A stretch of DNA of 64,000 bases, taken from NCBI RefSeq assembly GCF_000003815.2, contig NC_049992.1, positions 2,288,338 to 2,352,337 on the forward strand. The letters run 5' to 3'. This document shows positions 1-12,100 of this stretch, in pieces (positions within the stretch are counted from its first letter, which is position 1; every line of letters begins with the position of its first letter). The position numbers were made by a program, and so were the translations under genes. The notes under the pieces were generated by a model. The model saw nothing but the letters and a program-made list of their open reading frames with translations, searched no databases and had not been told where the DNA came from. The stretch comes from Branchiostoma floridae. Taxonomy: Eukaryota > Chordata > Leptocardii > Amphioxiformes > Branchiostomatidae.

Positions 1-3000
1 TAGTCTTTCAGGCTAGCCAGCCCAGCTCCTGGGCCCAGGCTTTTCCGTAAACCCGTCCAGAACCCCCTGTAAATGCAGTACTCTCCAGGTTTGGGGGAGG
101 GGGGTATCATTGCAACTGAGAATCTATTCTTGCATTCTGAACTCATACCTAAGGTCCATGCCTTTACCTCTTCACATAATCACATAAAGAAGCATGCAAA
201 TGTTGTATATGGTACTTTACATTATATTGGCAATTGGCCCCAGGTTTTTAATAGACCAAAGCTTGCATTTTATTTTGTCCATGCTGACATGGTTCCTTAC
301 CGGTTAGCCATGATAACGTTAGTCGACGCTATATATTTAAACTGAGGGCTACTTACCGGTATACTTGATCCTCGGACAAGAGACTTATGTAAAATATCAT
401 CCGTCTTACCCGGTCAGGGAAGTCCGTTAGAGCCGATACTTAGCAAGAAGGTTATATATATTTACCTCCTTGGCGCCAGTAAAATGGATATGATTTAGTT
501 TACTGCTTCCCAACCACAGGTTCACGCAAATCTTGTTATCGAAGAAAAAAAACGGAGCCTGGATTATAAGACCTACCTGTTGAACGTGTTACGTGGAATG
601 AATATGCTTGGAAAGGAGTTTCCAGGCTCATATCGCCGACCGCCACACACCTTCTGTCCGATCTTTGGGCGCCGCCATGTTGGGTCAGCATCACGGGTTG
701 TTGACCCCGACTCCTGATTATCCCATCGCGAACTCTTCGCTAATCATACGGCCTCAGTCCATAAGAAGGCACTGATCAACCGAACGTATTCGCAAATCAT
801 GCCCCATGATTAACAAACCTTCATGATAATAATGATAGAATCGGGTGGCATGACAACCTTCCCGGTTGAAAATCGCCCCCCCCCCCCTTTGCTAATGCCC
901 ACAAAGATGCCAGTGAAGGAGGCTATGATCCTAGCTGTATTGTGTTACAACACGAGTATTTTATGAACAAAGGGGAAGCAAAAAGTCAGAGATCTTGCAC
1001 CTCGGTTAAGTTTCTCGTTTGTCTTCTTTGTTGTAGCATTACAAAACAGGTGCGGGAGGAAAACAACGTTTTTTGTCAACGATACGAAATCTAAGCACGC
1101 TAGAAAGAAACGAAGTAGTATTAATATCTACCTAGATGATTTAAGTGTTAATGACCCGAGAACGTACCCCCAGTTTGTGTAAGCCTGCTTTTCAAGCAAA
1201 ACAATGAAATTTAGTAAATATGAGTGTATATAAAGTGTCTGGTTTCAGGTCGTTTAGTCTACGGTGCGACAGGCTGTGTTGTGAGGTAAACTGTAACACC
1301 TTGGTAACAGTCGCTTTTCTTTTTGTCATCATTTTGTATCCAACGATCTCGTTCTGGCTGTGTGAGGTAAGTGGCTTGTGCTGTCTGTTATCCTTTGTAG
1401 CGTTACTTTGAAATTCGTATTCCCAATATACATAGACTGTATAATTCACAACACCACGAACGCTATACGCACGGTCAGAATAGAAGAGCGAGGAAACGTT
1501 GCAAAAGATAAAACAAGAACAAGTCAGAAGAAAAAAGTCAAGTCCTGGGAAGTGCAATTGTCTTACCTGAGAAAAAACAAAAAACGGTCAAAAAAGTTTC
1601 TTGCGTAAAGAGAAACAAGAAAACTTTTTAAAAACTCTGCCCGGTACGTAGTTGGAAAAAGCTGACTGGTCGGCGTCCTTAACAACGATACAAAGGAGGT
1701 TCCTTAATAAACAAACGAACATAAAAAGGAGGTTAGAAAATACACAGGTATTACTTCAGGTAAGTTAATGATTGGACATTTTCCTTGGTGCTGAACGGAG
1801 TTATTTAAACCGGATTATATATGCATGTGTATTTGTTTTTAATCTTGATTACGAGAATGTAAACCAAGAAATTGCATCTCTTCTCGCTCAATTCACCTAA
1901 CCAAGGAGATAGGGATATAGAAAGGTGTGTGGAAAACGGCTCTCCAACCAGGGGGTGTGAGACGGCAAAGCAAGACTTCAGTAATGCTAAGGGTTCTAAA
2001 GTAACGTTAAGGGCTTGTGGGTGCATGTGTGATTTAGGTGGGGCTGGTTTGGATGGGGAGGAAAACGTGTTACCTCACCACATCTTTTTCCCAATAAACG
2101 GGTTATGTCGGTGCTATCTTAGAACCCTTTGTTGTCGTCCCCATCATTCCACCATGATGGAAAGTATCGGGTGAGGAATGCCAATGCTTTCTGGGATTTT
2201 AAGCTTGTCACAAGTTTAAGATGGTTGCCTATGAAGATGGCGGTTCATGGTGGAAGCTTGAAACAGGTGCAAAAAAGCAGACCATTTTCGCCGGGATGAA
2301 CATTGACTATACGTATACGTATTAACGGAGGATACATGTGTCCTTTATCTTTCATGTCTGTACGAGGAGCCGATTGCCCAATTTGAACTGAACAAATCAC
2401 AGACTGGGGCTCTGCCGACATCAACTTGCAGTTGAAAGAAGTTAATGTCTATTCAAACTCAAACGTCAAACCCCAAATCGTTTTAAAACTCATTTTGTGT
2501 TTACTTCTTCGTGGACCCCTTTAACCCTAATTGATATTTTTCAAAGCAATCTAGATTATTACTACCGGATCTTACTCTAACAGAACCCAGTGAATACATC
2601 ACTCCAGCATGTACAGGGCCATTGAAAAGATGCCTACTTTTGATTCAGAAATACAGATGGTCAAAGTTGCATGAATTCTACCCAGCCACATTGTTTACAC
2701 TGTGACGTGAGGTGGGAGGGTACTAACTATCCCAGCATCCATTGCAATACTATTAATTGGTGATATTAAAGATCGTGTGCCCCAGACGACCCAACTGCAT
2801 TAAAAAGCACATATAAGAAAAGTAAACAAAATGCTATTTGTTGGCAATTATCACATGAAAACATATCAAATATCATTTTCTTTACTTCCCTTTTTGAAAT
2901 TTACTAATTGCACCATACCATGCAGCATGCATTTAGATCATATTTTGTGAATCCCGTCTTTATCAAAGAATCCCCACCCAAAAAAAATCGGCACGTTATG

Positions 3001-3237
3001 TTAGTGACTTTTTATGTATCAACTTGACTTCGTTGTATTGCAGCACAGGGATCAAAGAAAAACAACCCCCTTTGTCAACACCCGTAGCTCTGAAAGCTTT
3101 TACCAAAATCAGCCACTCAGAAAACCATGCAAAAGCACTTTTGCTCAATTGATACATGATACATAAAGGCATGCATTTGTCTTGACGAATGAAGCGGTAC
3201 GAAATATACACCATAGAAAAGTTGGGATTTGCCCAGC
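1..3237. other. left flank without a recognised gene
   Basis: I see no exon here that matches a known family. The open frames are short (up to about 120 codons) and lack convincing splice sites or recognisable domains. A C homopolymer lies near 875-887. The stretch near 950-1160 resembles 4585-4700 (a shared degenerate segment mentioning a tandem of GTTACAACAC and GACGAAATC-like words), so parts are probably old repeats. It may hold upstream exons or the promoter of the TRPM gene, but nothing supports a position. Confidence 0.5.
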
Positions 3238-4490
3238 ACGGATTTTCTGTATTTTCTGTCGATCACCTCCTAGCGGTTACCTGTCTGATCAACCTGGGCC
3301 TTCGACCCTCGCTCACGCGGTGGATATGCAGCTTCCTGACCGACCGGAAACAAAGAGTCCTTTACAAAGGAGTTCACTCGGATTGGTCAGTTACCACCTG
3401 TGGCCTCCCACAGGGTACCGTCCTTGGCCCCCTGATATTTCTCGCCCTTATTAACAACGCCAGTGTAGACGCCCTAGCAAGAAGGTGGAAATTTGTCGAC
3501 GACCTTAATCTGGCAGAAAGCCGGAAAATCAGCGCAACCTCCAAACCGACCTTGACAATCTCGGCAACTGGACAGAAAGTCATAAAATGAAGCTTAACCC
3601 AAAGAAGTGTAAAGCAATGCACGTTTACTTCTCCAAAGTCCCCCCGATGCTACCACCTTTATCCATCTCCGGTGAACCACTGAACATAGTCAAAGTCGTT
3701 AAACTACTTGGCTTATTTGTACAAGCGGACCTTGGCTGGCAAACTCACGTTGACCACGTACTGAAGTCAGGTAACAGAAAACTATTTCTGCTCCGACAAC
3801 TACGACGTTTCAACCTTCCTCAAGAAGATCTTCTCACCTGTTATAAGACCTTGGTCCGACCGGCTTGTGAGTATGCCCTCGCTGCCTGGCACCCGGGCCT
3901 CACAAGAAAACAGCACGCGAGGATCGAGACCATACAGAAAAGGGCTTGCCGGACAATACTAGGCCCCGCATACACATCCTACTCAGAGGCATGCAGAGTT
4001 CTCAACCTACCTACACTGGAAAGCCGACGCCGCCAGCTGTGCTACAAGTTTGCCAAACGCCTACTACATTCAGAGACTTATCGAGACTGGCTACCTCCGT
4101 ACCGCGGCGAGATCAGTGCTAGAACAACACGGTCATCACAACTACTGGACACTATCAAAACCCGTACGGACAAATATAAAAGAAGTCCCATACCATACAT
4201 GACGAACCTTTTAAACGAACTGGACACAAGTCATATGTCTGCTGATGTTCCTCTGTTTTAGTTGTTATATTTTGCAATAATGTGATTATGACGTGCAATA
4301 TTTTAAAGTGCAATATCAGTAATCCTCAAGAACTTTATTATGTTTTTAATCCTATTGTAACAACAGTATTTCTGACTTTTATACCGTGTGGACGATAATT
4401 GTTAAACGTTCACCGCAATTCAGTCTTATGTTATGACTGCAAGTGTGACGTTTTTGTATGTGACCTTTATGTCAAATAAACCATTCATAT
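3238..4490 (+). mobile_element. 5'-truncated CR1/Jockey-like non-LTR retrotransposon (LINE), dead copy
   Basis: The translated sequence is the second half of a LINE reverse transcriptase. It starts inside the block that normally reads SKAFDSVDH, continues with LPQGTVLGPL (fingers/palm motif) and FVDDL in place of the usual YADD-type catalytic motif, and then runs through the thumb and C-terminal region to a stop at 4261. A frameshift near 3540 splits it into two frames (3189-3590 and about 3540-4261). The last 230 bases look like a 3' UTR ending near CAAATAAACC. Loss of the 5' half and the frameshift make it non-autonomous. The clade is judged by eye only. Confidence 0.85.
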
Positions 4491-5408
4491 TGGCGGTTGG
4501 TTAAAAACACCCCACCGCGAAGTGTATTTTGGCTCAACCCCAAATCTGGAGTTAGCTCAAAATGGCTCTATTATGTGATCTCGTTAGGGAGTGTATTCTA
4601 TTACAACACATGAACAAAAGGTACGAAATCTATCCATGTTACAAAGAAAGGAGGAGGTGTTGATATCCACCTCCAGTAGTTAGTGTTCGTGACCTTAGCA
4701 TGTACGCTTCGTATGTTGTTCGCCTGGGGGAAGGTTTTTCCAGGCTGTGCACGTGCAGCATGCACCTTATGTTCTAAGCTTTCATTCAGGTTATTAACAT
4801 ATCTTACAATAATTGCCCGGTTCATATATCTTTCATATTGTCTTCCGCTTGACTTCGAACGCGCTCATGGCGTTGTGAATAGAAATTCGTTGTTTAATTT
4901 GCTATAGTATAGCTATAGCGTACCCTTTACTTTTGCCGGTACACATACATCAACATATGGAACCATCAGAGAAAACTTACCATTTTACACGGAGCAATTG
5001 TACCATTTGTACCTTATACTACGAGTCATGTGCAGAAAAGGGTATAACAGGTAACTTAGTGGCATACAAAGCTACCATAATACACGACTGCAAGTGCAGA
5101 AGTAGATACAAACACCTCTAAACTGGTGTAGTTTACGCTTCACGACTGGACAAGGGGGGGGGGGGGTTGCTAACTTGGTCGCAAAGTACAGACATTCCCT
5201 TCAGCCTTTTGTTATGTTGGTTATCCATTTTAAGTATTTTTCTAAATGTGACAACATACAAGCAACAATATCACTAAATTGCAAGAACTCTAAGTCTGAA
5301 TGAGAAATTGTATCCTTTAGTAATTTTATTTCGAAAGCCATTAGGAACCAATCTAGAACTCACTTTAGGATTTGAAAGAATTTACCGTTTAATTTTCTTT
5401 TCTTGCAG
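4491..5408. other. non-coding stretch between LINE and first TRPM exons
   Basis: No gene is recognised. A G homopolymer of about 13 bases lies at 5154-5166. The segment 4585-4700 resembles 950-1160, so related degenerate repeats sit on both sides of the LINE copy. Confidence 0.4.
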
Positions 5409-5529
5409 AGACGGTCCCACGCAGGACACAAAAAGGTGTAAATATATACCGAAGAACCCCGGAAATAACGAGATCCCGAGATCAAGGATAATGAATATCG
5501 TGCCGATCAATCGACCACCCAGTCAAGAG
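5409..5529 (+). CDS. possible 5' exon of the TRPM gene
   Basis: A TTCTTGCAG acceptor precedes a 121-base open segment that ends at a GTGAAG donor. It begins in phase 1 and ends in phase 0, and the next supported exon (6144-6248) begins in phase 0, so the two can join. The peptide includes KRCKYIPKNP and ends RPPSQE. TRPM proteins have a Cys-containing segment at this place, but the similarity is weak. A Met codon occurs inside (near 5490), which could be a start if the exon is longer or is first. An earlier exon would be needed for the phase-1 start. This exon could be spurious. Confidence 0.35.
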
Positions 5530-5618
5530 GTGAAGAAAAGTTGCTTTATGTCAAGGGTTTATTGAGACGAAAATAAGGGGTGTCCAATAGTGACAGCCAA
5601 TAGGGTAAATTGGTGTAA

Positions 5619-5760
5619 TTGTGTATATACAATTATTTATGTATATATATTTGTGTGTATATAGATGTATATATATATAGGTGTGTGTGTATGTATGTGC
5701 GTGTGTGTGTGTGTGTATTTATAACTTCATATATGTGTATTTTTATGTGTGCATATATAC
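5619..5760. repeat. AT/GT-rich microsatellite
   Basis: Runs of TATATA and GTGTGT alternate for about 130 bases. The open frames across it are low-complexity artefacts. Confidence 0.8.
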
Positions 5761-5764
5761 AGAC

Positions 5765-6083
5765 ATATACACCGTGTTGTATTTTATTTATGTCATACCC
5801 ACCTGAGAAAACCAACCCATGTTTCGATGCGAAATGCGCCAGAAGTTGAACAAATTTGGTGCCCTCGAACAAAAAGTGTTGCAACAGCAATGTTCCAACG
5901 TCCGAATCAGGTATTCAAATTGCCAACCGTGCCACACTCGGCCAGCTCGAAATGATTCGATTTACTCGAAGGAAGCCTGTGTGATACGCCTTTCGAACCT
6001 GTGCTATACGGAAGTTATGGCCCGGTCCGGAACACCCGTATCGAACGTTTTCGCGTCACAGGTATGACATAAATATATATATA
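5765..6083. repeat. MITE-like element with inverted ends
   Basis: The left end reads GTGTTGTATTTTATTTATG then TCATACC. The right end reads GGTATGACATAAATA, an inverted match. The same terminal sequence occurs at 11219-11245 in the next intron cluster, showing a dispersed family. An 82-codon open frame inside is therefore probably not an exon. Confidence 0.5.
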
Positions 6084-6143
6084 TATAGAGAGAGAGAGAG
6101 ACATATACAGCTACCATGTGTATTACTCCTTTTATTCCAAAAG

Positions 6144-9100
6144 AAACTGTGCAACTTCGTAAGGGACAACGAGTGGAAGGGACTTATCGACGGGTCGTTT
6201 GGGAAGATAAAATTTCACGATTTCGGCGGCTACTCTGAGTTGTCACCGGTGAGTGCTTTCTTTCGAAACGTGTTGTTTTGCAGTACCCGGTGTGCACGAC
6301 GGGATGTCGTAACCCTGCCTTGGGGCTAGTCGAAGGGCCAATGCTCTAGAACACGCTTATTTACACGGAAGTAGAACCGAATATTCGATGCTTGGCCCTT
6401 CGACTAGGGCCATGTTTTCACCTTTCTCCAACATTTTGTTGCCCCATTGTGTTTCAAAAAGTTGAGTCGGAATGTGAGTTTTTGAGGTTGGTTTACCCTT
6501 TCAACAAAATATGTACTTTTGGAGTATGTACTTTTGGAGTAATTTTGGCCATTAACAAGAAGCTGAAAGTTACATTTCCCCCAAGTTTTATCTGAAATTA
6601 TTTTGCCATCCGGTCCTGAAAAATTGTCTGCTTCTTCTGCAAGTTTTGGTCCCTTTTTATGACATAAATTCCGAAGCTTGAAACATGTATACGGGTCTAA
6701 AGTATGTTAAGAAGTAAAGCACAATTATGACATGAAGCTCAATGTCATAATAATTCTATATTCCCCTGTTCCCCAATACATACGTCAATTTGAATACGTG
6801 TACATCCTGAGGTAATATCAGAGCTGATGGTGAAATCAACCTTCTTTATCTGTGAATTGAATAGTTTTTTTTTGTTTTTTTTTTGTTTTGGCATCCGTCT
6901 GTCTCGGAAGACAATGGAGGCAGACAGGGTGGGTTTAAGGCGACCCGTCTGCCTGGCCTGCACTTTTTAAGGTGAAGGAGGGGTGTGCACTTCCTTCTCC
7001 ACCACCCTCTCGTCCACTGGCGCACTTAGTCCTACAGGGGTAATTGTTTGCAACGTGTAAGACGGCCCCAGCAGATGCAGGTTTGTTATTTGGAATTTCC
7101 GTCTCCTAGGAGGACTTCCGACCAAGGATGTAAGGGGTTCCTCCTACCCCTGACTCGTGTGTCATGGCGGGTGCGTCATGCCCGAACATGCCACTATGGC
7201 CTGTCACCACAACAAGGCCTGTCACTGCCACTAGCCGAAGCTATGTACTCGTTTACTCCTGAGATAGGTGAGGAAAGCCGTGTAAAGTGCCTTTCCCAAG
7301 GGCACAAGATCGGTGACACGGCAAGCGGATTTGAACCCGGGACCTCTCGGGCCTGAGACCAACGCGCTCCCGATCGTGCCACGCGGTCCCACTTTTCTAT
7401 TGAATAGACCGATCCCAAAATCCCTCCCTCTGTTCGATCAGTCACGGTTCTATTTCGAACACCTCCGTAAAAAAATAGCCATTTCTGTCCAATGTGACAG
7501 TTTTTGACGTAGGTGTACGAAATAGAATAGGGGTTCTATCTGTTCGATGTGGCGTTCGACAGGATCGGTCCATTGTTTAGGAACATGGAAAGACAATGGA
7601 CCGATCCCAAAACCGGGAAGCGGGAAGCACTGCATAGAATTACCTTGTTGGTGGGCAGGAGTTCCCGGTTTCTGACATACGGTCGATGCACGTGAAAACC
7701 AGGGTACATCTATCTGTGACAGGGTTTCTACTGCGTTTGTTGCACGCATAACCGCTGCATGCATGCTGATGACAAAAAAGGAATTAAGAAAAAACAGCTC
7801 AGGCACTCGTGGAGAGGGAGCTTGTACTACACGCCAACTAAATGGACCGATCCCAAACCCCGCCCCCTGTTCGATCATGTTCTATCTACCTCCGTCAAAA
7901 ACACCGCTTGTCGGACAGAACTGGCCGCCGCCGCTGTTTAGCTGATAATGACGACTGACTTCGGTTTAGCTTTTTTGAGCCATGAAGTCCTCTCAGACCG
8001 GGCCAAAAAAATTGCGCTGCCTTCTTTGTTAAGGGCTACATCCACTGCGTACTGTCGTTTGAGAATTGGGTTGATACAGGTGCGGTAAGGGCGTTATAAT
8101 TTCAGACAAAGCGGAAGCGATAGGCGCTCCATAGCATTACCTTGTTGGTGGGCAGAAGTGCCCGGTTTCTGACATGCGATCCATGCATGTGGAGACCAGG
8201 GTACATAAATCTGTAACAGGGTTTCTACTTCATTTGGTGCATGCATAAGAGCTGCATGCATCCTCATGACAAAAACGAAATTGAGAAGAAAGAAACTCTG
8301 GCACTCGTGGAGATGAAGCTTTTACTACACGCCAGCTAATAGGACCCTTCTACAAAGACTGCTAGTGCAGAGTCCCGTGTCTTATACATACCTTGCTTTA
8401 CACGTGCATTCAGCCAATCAACAATGTAATGCTATGCAGTGGCTCTCCCTCCCAAAACAACAATACTCGGTGGGTGTAATCTTCAACAAAGAATAGCATA
8501 GCATTTTTCTTTGGCCATTTCTGTCCCACTGGGGCTGTTTTTGACGGAGGTGTTCGAAATAGAACAGGGGGTTCTACCTGGTTCTATTTGTTCGATATGC
8601 GTTCGATCGGGATCGGTCCATTGGACCCTTCTTTAAAGTCTGCTAGTGCTAGAGTTCCGTGTCTTATACATACCCTGCTCTACACGTGCATCCTGCCCAC
8701 CAATAATGTAATGCTATGCAGTGCCTCTCCCTCCCACAAAAAAAAATATACTCGGTGGGTGTAGTCTTCAACAAAGAATAGCATTGCATATTTATTTTTG
8801 TCATTTCTATACCTCTGGGGCTGTTTTTGACGGAGGTGTTCGAAATAGAATAGGGGGTTCTACCTGGTTCTATTTGTTCGATATGGCACTCGATTAGGAT
8901 CGGTCCATTATCAGGGTCATAAATGACCCCTGACCCTTTTTCCATGTTCTTTAGTACATCCGCGTTAGACCGGATGTGACGCCGGAGGTATTATGGGAGC
9001 TGATGACCACGTATTGGGATCTGAAGCCGCCCAACCTCATTATCTCCGTCACCGGTGGCGCCAAGAAGTTCTTCTTTGAGAAAAATCTAGAGAACATCTT

Positions 9101-12100
9101 CAAGATCGGTCTGGTCAAGGCTTCCCAAAACACAGGTAGGGATCCAGAAAATAAGTTTTTTTTTACTCAATGACACACCAAGTGAATAATATTTTTCTAT
9201 TTTTTTCCCAATTTTTTCCCAAAGTGATATTGTGGTAATATGAGGTCAACCTGAAAACGGAGGCCGGTAGGAATGTTTTTACCTTACTACATCCATTTTG
9301 TGTACCAAGTTAAAGACCGTTCCCTTCGAAGTAATGCTATAACGTGGTGTATGAACAGCGTCTGAGTGTAAGCGTCTGTACCTTGGCAAACACACTGAGT
9401 TACCGGTAGTAAATGTAGACAGATATTCTCATTGCCCTCTGTTTTCGTCTAGATATTTTTCTTTGCTAGTATGTCAAAGGTACTACGAAACTGATATAAC
9501 CTTGAACTTTACCCCTGCAGGTACATGGATTATCACTGGAGGTATGAACGAGGGAGTGATGAAGTACGCGGGAGAGACGATCAACATCTTACGCGGCAAC
9601 CAGCAGAAAATGTGCGGCATCGGCATCGGCATCGCCACGTGGGGAGCCGTGGACAACCGATTTAGTCTGGTTGGCAAGCCGGTGAGGTGACAGTTTCTGT
9701 GATATCTTTATTTTTTTTCCATGTTTAACAGAAGTGAAAACGGCTGTACTCACTGAGCAGATGGCAGGTACTATGTATGAGGTGAGATAATGCTTATTTT
9801 CTATGATCAATACATCCATTTTGATTTTAAAAGTACAAACATTTACTATAAGTGTGGTCTTAACACTGTAATTCCAAGTTCACTTACCTCAAGTTGTGTA
9901 AAAAAACTGATTTTGCCTGACGTTACTCCAATGTGATTGGTTGTCAGGGCTCGGGCAAGTTTCCGGCGAAATACCATGCCAAGGCGCTGCAGCACGGCCG
10001 GAACATGGCGACGCTGGACCCGAACCACACTCACTTCATCCTGGTGGACGACGAAACGACGAGAAAGTCCAGCGGCGCCGACATCAAGGTACGGAGGCGC
10101 CTGGAGGAACACATCTTGAATCATATAGTGCGAAAAGGCGAGAAAGGTGAGAAAAAAAGCATCAAACAGTAAACAAGCAATAAACAAACTAGAATGGCCA
10201 ACATTTGCTTAAGAGCAAATACAGCATATTCCATACGCGCCTATGTCCAGGACACTCCTATACCAAATTTAAGTTCATTCTGTTGTACTACCAGGATACA
10301 GGGGCTAAATTAAGTTGGTCTAAAATTGGCCCACTCTACCCTTGTACCAAAGTTTAGATCATTCGGTCCAGGCATGACGGAGATGAATCACTTTGAAGAT
10401 TCGACAGGAGAAAGAAGAAAGAATAAGGAAAAAAGAAGACGAAACGTTACAAATACTAGAAAGGCCGACATTTTCAAATACAGCATATTTCAGCCATCTC
10501 CTTCGCCATGTAACAATTAATAGACAGTTGCAAAATCACCCATGTGTGAAAATGGAACACTTCTGCTTAAAAATCACTTCTACTAATCAGTCCAAAAATG
10601 AATTTGTCAACTTTAAAATTCTCTTCAAAGTGGTCAACGGCTGCGACAGCTTCTGGGTTGAACATTGCACCAGGGAACGTAAGGTGTGATTACCAATTCT
10701 TATAGAGAATGCCATGCCTAGACAGGGTCACCCTTTACTGACTAGTAGCCCCTTGAAATACCTTATGAATTACTGGCGTGTATTTAACCAGCCGTCCGTC
10801 TACAATAGCTTCGGTCCATACTCGTTCTAAGTCGACGATGGATGTAATTGTCATCGACTTCTAGTTGGGTGTTCATAACGGTCACAAGGTTTGTGCCGTG
10901 CCCAATGTCCAACGTCGATATTGGGTTCGGCTTTCAGTGATGGGCACAATTCATGCAGGCTGGGTGAGGTTTTGAAGGTAACCCAGCATTTCCCTCTACA
11001 ATCTGAAACCCTCTAACACGTCTACGTCTATGTCTACTGTCGAGGATTACTAGAACCTAATGTTTTCTTCGGAAGTCTGATGACATCATCAAACTGGGCT
11101 TAATGGACCTGTTTCTTTACTTCTCAAAGTACTACAAAAATAACTACGCGGACTAAATTCTTGCGGAATAAGTAGAACAATGAGTGGTTTGGCAAATGAA
11201 ACAGTGTTGTCCGATCTGGGTATGACATAAATAAAATACAACACGGCCCTTGGGCGATCTGACCCGCGGTCGGGCTGAAACCTTGGGTGATACGGAATAC
11301 ACCATGTTGTATTCTATATGAACATGTATATATGGATAAACATGATGGCTTCCTTGCATGCTTGCTTGCTAGCACGCTTAATTGGTTTGCTAATTCATCC
11401 TACAGATATGGAAACCCGGGTCGTGCTACTTGTTGTGGAGGGGGGTCCGAAGACCTTACAGAACACGAAAGAAGCCATTTTGAAGAATATTCCGGCCGTG
11501 ATCGTCGGCGGTAGCGGGCGGGCCGCAGACCTTATTGCTTACGGCTTCGAGCGCAAGAATGGCAAGTAAGTGGGGAGGATAGAATAGTGCTGTTGTCTCC
11601 CTGCATTAGGTATAAGTAAGCAGGGAGGATTTGTGCCCTCTCCATCCTGTCACAAGGTCATTGATGCCACAAGTATTATCTATCATAATCGTAAGACATT
11701 TTCTTCAATCATGGTATTGTATTTGCAAATTAGTAAGACAAAGTCATTGTTTCAGTAAGCCCTTGACGATGGCGGAGGTGGGTAGTCAGCTGATGTTGAC
11801 GTTTGGATTGAAGGAAGAGTCGGATGGGACTTATCCACGAAAAGCGCACAAGATGCTGAAACAGCTAAACGACATCATACAGCATCCAACTCTTGTGAGA
11901 GTTTGGCTTGTCTTTCTAGTTTTGCATGTTTCTTTTGCATGACTCGTGAGCGCGCGTATGTGTGTTTGTGTGTGTATCTGTGTGTGTGTGTGTGTGTAAG
12001 TATATGGCAATCAGCAAACTTTCTTCTTGTCTTTTGTTGAAAGTTTATAACTATTTTTAATACGAAAATGTATCCTTTCTCAACTAGGTAACAATTTTCA

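Noticed and set aside
662..775. ATG in a GCCGCCATG context with a 32-codon frame
   Set aside because: The frame is short, no donor joins it to TRPM in phase, and it shows no similarity to TRPM N-termini.
1872..2174. 100-codon frame in the left flank
   Set aside because: No domain, no splice sites, and codon content resembles the surrounding non-coding DNA.
5819..6067. 82-codon Cys-containing frame before the first TRPM exon
   Set aside because: It lies inside an element with inverted ends (5765-6083) and has no good splice sites.
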